64,000 bases of DNA from the NCBI GenBank assembly GCA_013400155.1, contig VXBM01000137.1, positions 529,388 to 593,387 on the forward strand, read 5' to 3'. The position numbers and the translations under genes are program-made. This document shows positions 24,401 to 38,039 of the stretch, piece by piece (within the stretch, counting starts at the first letter, position 1; each line of letters starts with the position of its first letter). The DNA comes from Helopsaltes ochotensis. Its lineage: Eukaryota; Chordata; Aves; Passeriformes; Locustellidae. The notes below the pieces were generated by a model, which saw nothing but the letters and a program-made list of their open reading frames with translations, did no database searches and was not told the DNA's origin.

Positions 24401-26044
24401 TATATTAACAAAACCTTCTGGCCCCGTGGGAATATGTTTCCTAAAAATATGACTTTATTTATAGTTCAAGTGTCTTCTGAGTCAATACCTACAAAAGAGG
24501 GATAAAAAGAGTTTCCTGCTTCCTGGAGTATTGCTTCAGGTATATCTACATCTTATTTACAGAGGTAGCCAGATAAGTGCAGGGGAAGTCCTACAATCCA
24601 ACAACTAAATTCAGAGAAATATATGAACTTGATGAAAGCCAACTCACATGCATGAATGTGATGCTATTATTTCATTGCTCTGGCTGTACATGGACATGCT
24701 TCACATTTAATCCAATAAACTATTCATGCAAAATACAGAAAAGCTCCCCTGGGTTAGATTACAGCAGCCTGGACTGCTCTGCAGTAAGCATGCTAACCAT
24801 AAAGTTACTATGGTTTTACTAACTTTATATTACTAGCTCCAGGCAGTTTTCAGAGAAGAAAAGATGTGCAAAAAAATGTGTTCAGAGAATTTTGTGCCCA
24901 TTCAGTCTTTGCCCTGATTTCTACTATTTTTGAATTAGGAAACAGATAGTTAGCAATGCAATTAGTTTTTTAGATATTTTTGTGCTTTACAGTTTAAGCT
25001 GAAATGGCAAACATTTGGGATTAACCTAAAGAATCTAAAGACTGATGATTTGACAGCATTCTTGCTATATTGCTGAATTTAATTGCTTTTAATTATCAGG
25101 TTGCTAGTTAAAAGAAGATACATATTTTTTAGTTAAATTTCTGACAAAACTGTTCATTAGGACTTTGGTTGCTGTTTTCTTTCTTGGCATAGTATATAAA
25201 ACTAAAGCCTAATCAAATAGAATCTAGTTTGGTGACACTTATCTTTTTTCCTTTGTCAACTACTATTTTCTATGGCTTGTCTACCCTAGATATGCAGCAA
25301 ATCTAACATTCACTGTCTGTGGAAGTTTCCTCTACATCAATTTTAAACCTATCAAGGTGCATCTTCAAGGGAAAACACTGCTCTGGACCTTAAGTTCAGT
25401 TCAATCAGCAAAGCAGTCTAGTGGTGTTTTCACTTACAGAAACCAGTACAAAGGTAGAAATTTCACTTTATCAAGAACTGAAATTTAATTCATGAAGCTC
25501 CATGTAGATCTTTGTCGTTGGAAGATGGCAGTGCTTTAGTGACTAATATTACACCAGCTGCTATTCTGGAAGTTCTGCTGTAGAATTTGATGCCCTCTCC
25601 AGCTCGTGCATCTTTATTGTATGAAAAGTATCTGTGTTTGAGCCTCACATTTTTCTTTAATTATTAGTAGTCAGTCCTGGAGAATGCTTCTAGTTCTAAA
25701 ATGCTTAGGTAAAATCACTGAACCAATGTATTCTCTAGATTTCTGGACTTTCTTTTGAGAGATTAATGATGGAATATTGTTATAAACTGAGAGACAGAAG
25801 AGACCTTTTGCCCAATAAAACCAGCTACTGCACAGCTCTGAAGAGACCCCACAGGAGACCAAGAATAAATAGTTTTTCTTATGAGTTACTTGAATGCTGA
25901 GCTGCTGATACTTGCCAGGGACCTCCTCTCCCAGAAATGCCCACGTGTTTGCCCACAGAGGGAGTGAATGGGAAATGGGGCTGGGAAGGTCCTCCAGATA
26001 TCAGTTAGCTGCTCTCCCTAATGCAGCATAACTATATCTTAGCC
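21437..26044. other. Intergenic sequence
   Basis: AT-rich with no recognised gene. The part at 22.9-23.5 kb is richer in GC, and two minus frames (23175-23497) overlap there. Those frames are Cys/Ser/Ala/Leu-rich and have no splice signals, so they look non-coding. Confidence 0.45.
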
Positions 26045-26320
26045 ATTTCTGACAGATACTTGTCTAACATGTTCTAAAAATGTCTGGAGATGGAGAACCC
26101 CTCTCATTATCTTTAGAAAGTCATGTACCCAAGTGCTTTATTTTGCATGACAGCTCTTTTTCAGAACAAGATCTTTTCTCCTCGAATACATTCTTTGTAA
26201 CTTAATTGTCTACATCTTGCTTTTAGCTCAGATAACAATGAATTGAGATACCACCCGAAGCAAGAAAAGGAATTATTGGTCCTGTCAACCCTTTTGAATT
26301 TTTGCAGTGATGCAAATGTG
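26045..26320 (-). mobile_element. Ancient CR1 3' fragment
   Basis: The plus strand reads like the reverse complement of an old CR1 3' end: a tgacagatacttgtctaac segment, then the 'gatggagaacccc' segment and the block around 26270 that precedes the ORF2 end. It is strongly diverged. Open frames over it (26243-26440 plus, 26161-26394 minus) are therefore not called as genes. Confidence 0.45.
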
Positions 26321-29300
26321 GCCAGGATTTCATTCCAAGTTACAGACATTGCTGAAGAAGCATTGTTACAGCCCCACAGATTTGTCAGCAGCACACGCCA
26401 AGAACTTGTGCTCTACGGAGTGGACATGCTGCTGCTCTGAGAAGGCCTGCTTTTGCACTAAAAGCAACATGAGATGAAACAGCAAAGATTCCTTTGAGTG
26501 TCCATGCTTCAGCCATTGTAACTGTCTCCAAAAGTGCATGAGGATTTCATGAGTGAATTTCAAAAACTTGCCAAAATGCTCCCCAGAGCCTGATAAGTAC
26601 CATAATTCAAAATCTCTCCTAAGTGCCCCCAGAAATCATTCTCTTCCTATTGATGTGTGTAATCCAACACCTACACACTCACAACTCCAGGTTTAATAAA
26701 GTCTGGGGCCCTTTAGCTGAAATTCCAAAACATCTTATACTTCCTATTCCCCCAGGTGAAGCTGTATTTCTGTGTCCAGAATATATTATTTGTTATTGAC
26801 TTTTCATCTGGACACAGATCTTGCAGAATTTAAAATATTTTCCTATGAGGATGTGTTGAAAACATCTGATGGGCTTGCCTGGGGTATTATGATGCATAGG
26901 CCTTCTGGGAGAGACTGTAGCATCAACCTCATCTGTAATTCTGTGTCTGCTCTCTGCGAAGACAGGAAGCTATTTAAAAGACAGAGCTAAAGTTCCTGAT
27001 GTAAGAATAGCTAAAACTCCAGAGACAGATGTACACTATCTCTCTTTAAAGCAATTAATTCAAAGTGTGAATTAATGTTATCTTCCATCACTTTTTCTGC
27101 GCACAAAATGTTTGTAATGGATAATACTGTGTTCAAATGGTGGAACACTGATTTTTCAGCATTTGAACATGTCAGAAGAAGGTTGACTTATTTAGGAAAA
27201 GTAAATGTTGTACCCTGTAGATTTCAAAAGAGTAAGAGAATGAATCCAAGAGTGTAGGAATGTTTATTCCAGTATCAAGATTAAGCATCTGTATTCAGAA
27301 TGCTTTATTTGTCTAGCTTGAGGTAAAAAAACATAAAGTGTGTCCTTCTCTGCTCCATTCCACTGGAACCACATTCAAGTACATAAGATAAACTTCAACA
27401 ACCCTTCATAATACTTTTTGTATTACTTTGTCTTCACTAGTGATTCAGAAATCTGAGAACGTTCACAAGTGTCATGCAGAGGGGTCCTTATCTCTTCAGA
27501 GTGGTGCAATGAGACATTACCAAAACGGAGAAATAATATCTACAGAGAACGTTGACATGTTTTTTGCTTGACTTTGACGTGTGACGGTCGTGTGGTATCA
27601 TGCTTTTGTCTCAACTGTTTACCTGACCCATGATACTTTTCAGTCCAATGCCTAATGTAGTTATGAAATGCTATACACTGATATGTAATAACAGAGACAG
27701 TGAGATAGTTTTATCCTGTACTTACTAATATAGAGGAAATACTGCTATTAGCATCTGTGTATAAGGTTATCCCCTCTGTGATGTGCAACATCCTTTAGAA
27801 TGGTCTTCTCTTACTCACAGCATTAATAAATTCTGTGTTCAAAAAGCTACACTCATTTCTGAGCAGTGAAAAGCCTCATATCCAAATTGCCCTGTTGTCT
27901 TTTTAACCCAGTGTGTTCTTCTCTTTGCCAGGCAAAGTTGTCCTAGCAGAGAGCAGCCTCCCAGCAGCTGCATCTTCTTGGCACCCTGAAGGATCATTTG
28001 CATCCTTGATAGTATTTCCAGCAGATTCTGTACTATACAGTGAAATTCCAGCTCTTGAAGTCCTCATGTTTTATGAGCTTGGAAGTCATGCAATTTTTTT
28101 ACTGGACATCTAAAAAATATCATCTGAAGGCTTTAATCCTTCTTTCTAAACCATTTCCTTGGAGTATAGGTGATCTTTGACATAGATTAATTACAGGGGT
28201 ACAATTTTTCCATTAGGAATATCTTTTCTCCTTGTCTCCATATTAAATATTTTTTGAAGTTCTTAATTGAGGTGGCTACTCTAATCTAAATATAGTATTT
28301 TTGAGTGAGTTGGAGAAGCAATGATAGTTTTTCTTCCTATTAATTGTAATTTACCACTACTATAGGTTTTTGGGGAGAGAGGGTGATAACTGAGAGGGAT
28401 TTGAATAAAAAACTTCATCTCTTAGCATGCTGAATTTTTGAATTTTAAATTCTTTGTTGTGTGGTATTGCTTGTAAAAGCTGCATTTTTCTATTTGAAAT
28501 ACATTCATAATATCTACCAGTAAAAAAATCTCTCATTTCTCTGTTTAGTGTGCCAGTAACTGGTCTACATATTGATTTCATACCCTATGATGTCATAGGA
28601 ATACTGTAGTGTTCTGTTTTATGGCCTTCATGCTTCTTCAGTACTGAAGAAGTTTGGTCACAGTTCAATTTAGCAAACTAACTAATCTCATAGCAAACTA
28701 ACATTTATGGTTCTCACAGGCTCATGTGAATTTCTGGAGACTGTTCTCCATTCTTCAATAAAAAATTAGTAGTTTTGGCTTATGTTTTAGCTTGCATTAA
28801 TTTGTATTTCTCAGTAGAAAAATACATGCCACTGGACAAGAGGAATTTTCTTGGATTTTGTTTGTATAATTTCTTTGCTTTTTTTAATACAAACCAGGTG
28901 GCATTTAGCCACCCAGAATATGTAGGTGAGAGTCAGCTAACATGACAGTCTGATTGCCTCCAGGTAGAGGCAAAGGGGCACTTGCCAAGTGTACTGAAAT
29001 GTAGTGAAGTGTGCCCGAAGTTCCACAACGTTCCATTTTCTTCCAGTAAATCAAGCTGTTTGAATTCCTCTCCTTCGAGGGCTCTAAGGGTATTTTTGCA
29101 GCACTCTTTTGACCTCTTCATAGTCTATCCTCAGTATGTGGCTTTCCACCTGAAGTACTTCATTTTGCTTATAGGCTGGAGTGCTCTGTTTTCATTGTAA
29201 CTCTCCTTGGTAGAGTGTTGGAATGGCCTCAGTTGTGTCTTCACAGGTGAAGAAAATTTTATATGTGTTGGGAAGTGAAGGGAGTTTGCACATGGGTGTT

Positions 29301-31033
29301 TCTCTGCCGTTGTTCGTGCTGCGTATGTGGACATTTCTGTACAGATGTACATTTTCTGTACATCTCTACTGCTGTCTGTTTGAACGAGTGGAAATGGGTG
29401 GGCGTCTCTGCTCCAAGCTGCTCTTTCTCGGGTGCTTGGTCATGCATTTCTGAGGGACTCATGGCACTGCTGCTGGGCTACCTCATCAATTTGAGCTGTA
29501 GCCCTCAACTGATTGCAAGGTCAGTTTGGGAAACAGAGATCCTTGCTGACACCCTTTGATGCACCCCAAATCTTTTGTGTTCTCATACTTCCCGTGCCCT
29601 GTTGACAGCACTTTGACATTTCTGTGGTCATCTGACACTGATGTTCCTGGAGGGCATCCTGCTGCTGTCCTGAGATAAATAGTCCTGTCTCAGGTTTGAG
29701 AATAAGCTCAGATCCACAAATAAATGGTGCAGTCCTTATCCTTATAATGATACAATTACTAAATTGTTCCTTGTTCTGCTGCCAAGCAAGCATCTGGCTC
29801 TGGCAGGGCTATAAGAGAGCATTTAAAGAATGCTTTCTGCAAACCCTCTATTTGATGCTGATGTGCTGAAACACTCCAGAAAGTGTTTCTCTCAGTCCCA
29901 GAACTTGACTTACAGACAATATTTACTGCAATCCAGTTTTGACCTACAGAACTTTCAAGTCTGCCTTTTGCTTTGTACATTCTGTACACAGAGGTACCAG
30001 TTTCCTCTTTCATGAGGGAGAGAAAAGTTATTCATATGGTGATAGATCCCGTAACTTTACAAAATTAGAAAATCATTTTATTGCTAGCAGTGGAAAGCAA
30101 TATTTATGTCACAGAGAGGAGGTACACTCTCCAATATATTATACAGGATTCTAAATTTACTATACACATTCAATTTTTCCATTCAAAAAGATTCCTTTTT
30201 GATAAGATTTAAGGTTCCTATGGTGAAATATTTGAAAATTGAGACTTTCTTTATTGCTTGTATTGCCTTGAAGTTGAAATTGATCATGTAATAAAATATA
30301 CTTGTTCCTTACATACCATTATGAAGCTTTCTTCTCCACAGAATAATTTTGAGTGACTATTCTACTGGCATATTTCAGAGGAACAAGGTTTAGTTAGGGC
30401 TAGCTTATAGGAGACAGGTAGAGTAATCTGCTAGATATCTACCAGTATACACTGAAGTATCTTTTTTTGTGTGAAGGTTAGCAAATTAGTTTTTGAGCAG
30501 TAACCCAGTGCAAACCCAAAACAAATAGCGGGGTTTGACCCTTTTGGAAAGTGATTGTGTATTTCCAGTGATGGCAGGCAGCACCACTCCTTGATTTATA
30601 GCAGAACAACTTTCACTTAATATTGACCATATGGCAATTTTCACCACCTACATTGTGCAGGACCAGTGTCAGTAGCACACAAAGCAATGAACCTTATTCC
30701 CAGGAAATGTGACTAAGACAGAGGATGCTGCATTGTGACATATTGATTGATAGCACAAACCAGTCATAATTAGATATCTCTTAATCCTTTGCAAACGTGT
30801 CAGGCTTTTGAACCTCATTGCATTATTTTGACACTATTGAATTATCAGGTGTGCCAGCTTGCTTTCAAATTGTAGATTTGAAACAGATTACAACAAAAAA
30901 GGTGTCATGGAACTAGTTCATTTAACATAACCCATAGTCCTATTTTATAGTCTATATTAACAGATAGTTTTAATCCTAGAAATGGAGAGGGGGGGATATT
31001 ATAGGGAGTGCTTGACTCTGTAGCTTGCATCTT
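26321..31033. other. Intergenic sequence
   Basis: AT-rich. It contains a CpG- and CRE-like patch at 27571-27590, an acceptor followed by a 60-codon open stretch at 27932-28113, and a moderately GC-rich region at 29.2-29.8 kb. None can be called a gene. Confidence 0.4.
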
Positions 31034-31352
31034 CATAGAATCATAGAATGGCTGGGTTGGAAGGGACCTTAAAAATCATCTAGTTCCAGCCTCCTGCCAT
31101 GGATAGAGACACCTTTCACTAGACCAAGTTGCTCAGAGCCCCATCCAGCTTTCAGGGATTGGGCATCCACAGCTTCTGTGAGCAACCTGTTCCAGTGCCT
31201 CAACACCCTCACAGCAAAGAATTTCTTCCTATATCTAATCTAAACCTGCAATCTTTCAGTTTAAATCCATTTTCCCTTCTCTTGTCATTACATTCTCTTG
31301 TAAATAGTCCCTCTCCAGCTTTCTTGTAGGCTCCCTTCAGGTACTGGAAGGA
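31034..31352 (-). mobile_element. CR1 LINE 3' end
   Basis: It begins on the plus strand with tcatagaatcatagaatgg, the reverse complement of the CR1 terminal octamer repeats, followed by the conserved ggttggaagggacc segment and about 280 nt of CR1 3' UTR and ORF2 end. It is well preserved, 5'-truncated at about 31352, and non-coding. Confidence 0.9.
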
Positions 31353-34300
31353 TGAGAACATCCCAGATTTTTCCCAATGACATTTTTCCTCCCAGCAGTT
31401 TATTTTTACAGTTCTGATTGTTGCACTGCATATTGGAACAAAACTGGAAGCAGGAGCACTTTAACTACATTTGGAGAGCAAACAATTCTTTTTCACTACT
31501 TATGGAAATATCCATTACTGGAATTCTCTGATGGCAGTGACTTGGCTGATATGCAGGACTGTAGGAGGGTGTTGTTGGCACAAGTTAAGTGAACTCGACT
31601 TGGTACCTCACTGTACCCCCGTTATTTGTACACTGGTTATGTGTGGCTAGTTGGAAAGGGAACTTTGGTCCGTCTAGCAACAGTGCCACCAGACATGCCA
31701 ACCATCTTAATGTAGGGCATGCCAGTCAAGATATTTGCTCCCATTTTGTTTTGCCAAAGGTGTGTGTAGAGCTCTGTCCTTCGGTTGATTGATACTGGAT
31801 GATTTATTGACTATCTAAAGCTTTGTGAGCTGGACACGACGATTTCACTGAGGCTGGATATCATCTGGCTCTGTAGTTGGACTGCCTAATGGCCAGTATG
31901 TGCTTCCTCAAGCCACCAGGGCTTGTTCTGTCTGTACTGGGTCTACAGCAGTTACTGCTGAGAAACTTCCCCTTCCCTTATGCCAGGGCCTATGTGTTGC
32001 TGGCTATGCGATGAACCACTTTCTTTTGTCAATCATTTTCAGCCAGATTGTTTCCCAAAGCACTAAAATACTAAGCCTAAAGACTCAAACTATATCTTGG
32101 GTCAAAGATGGAGCTGAGGTTACAGAAATCTATAGCTAGTTGAAATGCAAATAGCAGTAGATCCAGGACACAATATGATTGTACTATAGGCATATGGAGG
32201 TGGGGTTGGAGAGTGGGATGTAAGGGCTGGGAAGGATGCTGATCCACTATGAACAGACAGTTCATATAAATTAACAGTAAAACCACTTGTGGAAAAAGAT
32301 GGTCAGTATGCATTATCTATGATTACAAACTCTCACCTGGTCCCAGATCCTTTTACAATCAATTATGAACTGTTGACTTTACTAGGAGTTCTCTCAGGTG
32401 CTTTCTGATACTGTAATTTCTTTTATAATGGAAAATGGATTTAAGTGATAAGAGAGAGAAAGAGAGCTCAGAACGCATTTACTCTATCTGTGGTGAGAAT
32501 TAATTGCTGTGATGATAGAGTTAGAGTAAAAATAAGTTCTGAGAAAGACAAGAGTGGTAATTTTTGTAGTCAAGGAGAGGAAAAATAATGTGATAGAAAA
32601 AATTTATGATGTTGAACTCCTTCTGCCTCAATAGTGCTAATGAAGATTGGCTGGAAACCACTTAGCTCTCAGTGACACTCACTCTATCCTTTTAGACATT
32701 CAGTTGTTTGCAGATCCTGCACACCAAATTGTCTTTTAATCTATCAACGTATATTCAAGGAACTAGCATTTGGGTTTGGTTAACTATCCTTTGGTTTACT
32801 ACCTTCCTGAGGGTGGTGGATTTTGTTGTTGTTTTTAACAAAATGAGATACTTTCTTTAGACACACCCCATGGTTTGCATACTCATTTTAGCCACATGAA
32901 ATCACAATGACTTTCTGTAGTATTATCTGCAGCTGTCAACCTTTAGTAACTTTATAAGAATGGACCATTTTCATTAAAAGTGCCTCAGTCCTGTCATGGA
33001 CTTGCCAATATCCTTATGCCCTAAATGTGTAGTGTTTAATGGCTTGTAAATGTGTCATGTCTAAAGTGTTACTTTTGTTTTGATTCATGTTACTGTATGT
33101 GATAACAGTCTTCTAAAGGGTTCTGCCCACATTTTGGGAGGTTGGATTATATGTGCATTTCTTGAGTCTTTACATAAAAAAATAAGGGCCACATTTGGTA
33201 GAAAGTGTAGCTACAACAGATTTGTCACTGGCAAGCCATTTACTTTTATAGGTTTCTCAATCTGATTTGTCATGAAGGAAAAAATGCTTTTGTTGGTGAT
33301 GATGATAATGCTGAATATAATGTTTCTTTAGCAGAATTTTAGTGGGAATTCATTGTTCTTGTCTGACACACTTTTTCAGAAAAAGAATATTTTTGGAAAA
33401 AGATTTTTAAATTCTACCCAAGTATGCCAAATATATCCATATAAATGTAACATATACTGACTTCCTCTACATTAAACATCAGTGTTTACTGGCAGCCAAA
33501 ACAAAAAAATCTTGCAATAAAAATGAACAAATAGAGGAACTTGGTTTTTATTTCTAGTTTATTGCCATCCAATCAGGTAGGGCCAGTTTTTACTGCCTTT
33601 GATGAAAAAAGAGTACAAAGAGAACTTGACTGATTAGAGAAGTGCGGTTCTTAGACTGAAATGATGAGAAACTTGAAACTATAGGCTTTAGACCAACACC
33701 AGTAAAACTTTAGGAGCTTTGATACTGATTTTCCAGCTGTGAGATTTCACACCTTTTGCTTTCAAATTTCATTAGTGGTCTGGGACTAAATTAAAAGGGA
33801 GAGGATTGTCTTAGATGCCAGGAGAGTTGATCATCCCTCAAACTTAATAATTGTGCTGTGGCACAATAACATTCTGGTGTCTCTTTTTAGCAGATTAAGA
33901 ACTCTGGTTCTTCTTCATTTAAAAACAGCTTCAAATGGAACATCTGAAGTCAGATAGATTGCATATTTCCCTGAACATTTACAGACTTCCCAAAATCGTT
34001 TGACCCTTTATCCAGAAAGGAAGAGAGGAGTTACTTTACCTACTGCCAATGAGCAGAGTAACCTAGCCCTCTCAGTTGTAAAGCTGCTCAGTGCACTTGA
34101 AGATTAACTAAAAGGGTCTCTGGAAAATTGCCATTTCTTTTTTAAAACAAATGCCATCTATTTTTAATAAATGTTGACACGGCACTATCTTCTATACAAT
34201 TAACAAGCAGGTTAATTGTTCTTCCTAAAAGTGATGCAGTCCCTGATCCCTTTCAGCTGCCAGTTTGCTATTACTAGAGGAGGTTGTAAATAAGAACTTT

Positions 34301-37300
34301 TTTGAGTGACTTGATAGAGGGTTGTCTTGTGTTACATGAAAAGGGCTTCCCCATACTTTATGAGTTGTGATGGTAGAATAGGAATTCACTGTTGCCAAAA
34401 TGAATTCTTAATATGCTGTATGTGGTGGAAAGGATGCAAAAAATAAGGCAAAGAAGAAGTCTCTTATTTCCTCTCTCTATAAAGCGTGTATTATGATTAC
34501 ATTCACTGGCATACCTTGAGTCCACTTCCATTTCTGTGACCTGTAATTCTGCATGCAAGAATTTTGGTTTTTTCAGCTGCTCTTCCTTATTTGTTTGCCA
34601 AATGCCATGTAATGTCCCCGTTCAAAGAGATACTTTCCTCATGCCTGTAGTCAGATTGAAATAAAAGAGAATTCATAATTTAGCATTATAGAGCCATAAA
34701 TGGGCTCTGTTCTCCAGATACATTTAGAACATACTTTTCTCGTATGTGAAAGCATTAAGTTGCTAAGTGCACTGTGTCCCATGTTTTGAAGTAATCCTTC
34801 GGGTCTTGTGAACTGAATTCAATAAGCCATGATCTGATAAGATTACTTTTTATCAGGGACCCAGTATTAACATTATTTACCCTGATGGATGTTTTCCTTT
34901 GTTTTGATGTGTATATGCTGATTTATTGACACTGCAAATGAGCAGAACTTAACACTCAAAAGAGATTATCTAAGATATACAATGTCAATTGTAGTTTCTT
35001 ATCATAAACATGTTTGAAGAATGTCTATCAAATTCCACTTACCCTTTTCCTCAGCAAGTGAGATTGTAACTGTATTTCATGACATGACCTTTTTGTTCCA
35101 TGTGAGTACAACCCTTGTCTAATCTGCTGTGATTTTAGGGTACAGCATTGGAAAGTCACATCCTATTGAAATCTGGTTTTAGCAGCGCTGATAGGTGCCC
35201 CTTGTAGTGTCTCCCTCATATTTATAATTGAAATTCTTTGCCTTTGGAGGGCTGAACCCAGCAAAGAAGAATAAAATCAAATATGGAATGTGGCATGGCT
35301 TCAGTAATAATTAAGGTGGGATCTCAGCTGGATGTTCTGTTGCAATTCATAGTAGCTTCATCCACTTGCTTCTTTCTCTATCAGTTAAAAAAAATCCCTT
35401 TTGCATTTGTGCATTGCTAAAAAGCACACACAAATGCATCCTGGGATGCAAATTTTTATACACATTTTAAAATTTAAATTGAAATTAACATTTAAAAACA
35501 TTTCCATGCTAAGGGTAATAATATTTCAAAAAGCTTCATCTTACTATCCTACTCCAGTTAAGTATGAATGTGAAAATGCTGAATTAAATTCTCTTAGAGA
35601 TGTTCATTAGATTTTAATGTATTTTTGTAACAATTTCAAAATTTTTGACTGGTCAAACCAGCAGATATGATAAGTGCTGTTATCTCAGGAGACACTATCT
35701 TATTCCAAGAGGATAACAACTAGCTGCTATCTTATTCCAACATGATAACCTCTAGATGAATGCCATGAGATTTAAAGAATGCTGAATAGTTTTAGCCTGC
35801 CTCATTTTATAGCTCCCTCCATTTGATTACAGTGTCCTTGGGGCATGCAGGATAACCCCAAACAAAACTAGACTGTATTTTTGTAACCTATCCAAAAGAT
35901 GACACCTGCAATTAGTTTGCTATATGCTTGTGGTTACATTAAATCCACTTTGCAATAATGATGAATCAGTCCATTCAAAAGTCAAAATTCTAAAATATTT
36001 GTGACCTAAATGAGATCTGTTTTCAAATACATGTTTGTATGTGCAGTGTAAACATAAAATATGAAGATGGTGGCAACCAGATTCACAGCAACACCTTTGT
36101 GTATTTTTTACTTGTATAGACTATATAGACTACACAAAGCCTAACATTTAACTTAATAAAACAATGTTTGAATAGTGGATAATAGAGTTGGAAAAACTGT
36201 TATTCTTTAGCTAAGCCAACATAGTTAGTGTTTGTGGCCTCTCTGTTATTGTTCATGTAGAAGATATGGAAAATAGCTATATTGTGAATCACTTTATGGA
36301 ATCCTTGAATCCATGTTATTGAATTCCCCATGAAACCTGGCTGGATTACAACACTACTTCTTTTCCCATCCATTATCAGTAAAATCCCACAGAGATTATA
36401 GTAGACTTTTAATGACCTTTGTTTATAAAAACATCAAAACTCTATCTATACTAACCTGACAGCTAATTAAAAAAAGTTTGTCACAAGTTTGATGTGGACA
36501 TTGTTTAAATAGCCTCTTCAAGAACCCTCATTCATACTTTTACTGTATTATCATGAAATAGCAAATTTTACTAGTTCAGACACTTTTGCTGTATGGAACA
36601 CAGGCATTTTATCAAAACTAGAGCATTAGAAACACAAACCAGCATTGAAACTGCTATTTCTCAATTTTGACATGAATACTAACATTTGCCAAGTGAAATT
36701 GTAGCGATCACAGCAAAATTATTGCCCTTATTTAAGCTATACTAATATCAAGTTTCATCTTTTGTCTCTTAAATCTCTACAGTAATATTCCTACATCTAC
36801 TGAGAACAATAAGAGATCTGGACGTGGGATCAAACTTTTTACAAGAAGATTTTTATGTACTGTTTCCCACAACCTCACAGTTTAGAGAAACCCACTCAGT
36901 TTTCTGTTTTGGTTGTCATTTTTTTCATTCCTTTCTTTTCAGGCAAAATGGAATAAAGACTGCTATGTGAGTTTCTGACTACACATGGATGCTGAAGCAA
37001 TGGAATTCACAGAATGTATGATTCCTTTAATGGAGATGTCGCTATATGCACGTATAGATTATTTCAGAACTACCAGTCACATTTTCATATCCAAAACATA
37101 CTGAGTTAATCAAACAGACCCAACTTTACTGACTTTGCATATAGATCTCAAATTTTAAGAGCTCTAGTTATTAACTAACCCTAAATGTCCTGAATCTTTT
37201 CAGAGAGAAAACCAATGACTAGATTTTAGATTTTAGATTTAGAACCAATGAATAAAAAGGTTCTAAATACAGCAAGATCCTCAGCAGAAAAGCATCTATC

Positions 37301-38039
37301 CTGTCTTTTTAAAGGCTACAAATTCAGAAATTTTGCTCACTGAGCAAATCTTGGCCTTAAAAAAAGGTAGAGAAATCTTCACTCTGCAGTGCACTCTGAT
37401 GTTTAGGGTCCTGCCCACTAAAGGCTGGCGACACGGGTTTGCTCTTCTGGAATCAGAACAAGGGTTTGGATATGATTTTCCAACATCGTGAGTGCTCTAG
37501 GCACCAAGATATAGAACCCAGAACCTCTCCTTTGTTTGTTTGGGTTTTTTTGTTTGCTTGGTTTTTTTTTCGTTTTGCTCCAGGCTTTTGAATACTGAAA
37601 TGTGAAAGTGCTCTACCAGACAAAAGAGCCAGGTCAGGATAGTTAGTACTCCAGTTGTGATGACACGTGCTTGAAGGAGTTCATGGCCTCTCACTTTTGC
37701 ATCTGACCTTTTGGAAAAGACTAAGCATATGTAGGAAGATTCTGTAAATATTTCCAACAATCACATTCCTCACTGGAAGCTCTTGGCCCTTCTTTCTTTC
37801 TCTGTGCCTTCATAAAGGAGCTGATAAAGTTTTTAAAATTTGTTTAGAACATTTTGTTTTCTGTTTATAAAACAGGAACTACCCCAGGTAGAAAAAAAAT
37901 AGATACTTGAATGGGGATCTTTCTGCTTTATTCTGTACCACTAACCTCCTGCTATATCTTTTCACTGATCAAGAAAAATCTGTTTGACAACACATCTAGA
38001 AAATTATGCAGAAAGCTACCAAAAGTGGTTAAACAGTTA
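31353..38039. other. Intergenic sequence
   Basis: AT-rich with no gene. It includes a palindromic GATA pair at 34834-34856, a 32-bp tandem duplication at 35695-35757, and a small inverted repeat at 37237-37268. The block at 34.6-36.3 kb has few long open frames and many homeodomain- and GATA-like words. Confidence 0.4.
35695..35757. repeat. Tandem duplication, about 32 bp x 2
   Basis: The word ctatcttattccaa occurs at 35695 and again at 35727, each time followed 3 nt later by a GATAAC motif and a nearby ctag. The two copies differ at only a few positions. Each copy carries a TATCTT and a GATAAC GATA-like site. Confidence 0.8.

Noticed and set aside
26243..26440. 65-codon plus frame that reads protein-like
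   Set aside because: Much of it overlaps what looks like an ancient antisense CR1 fragment.
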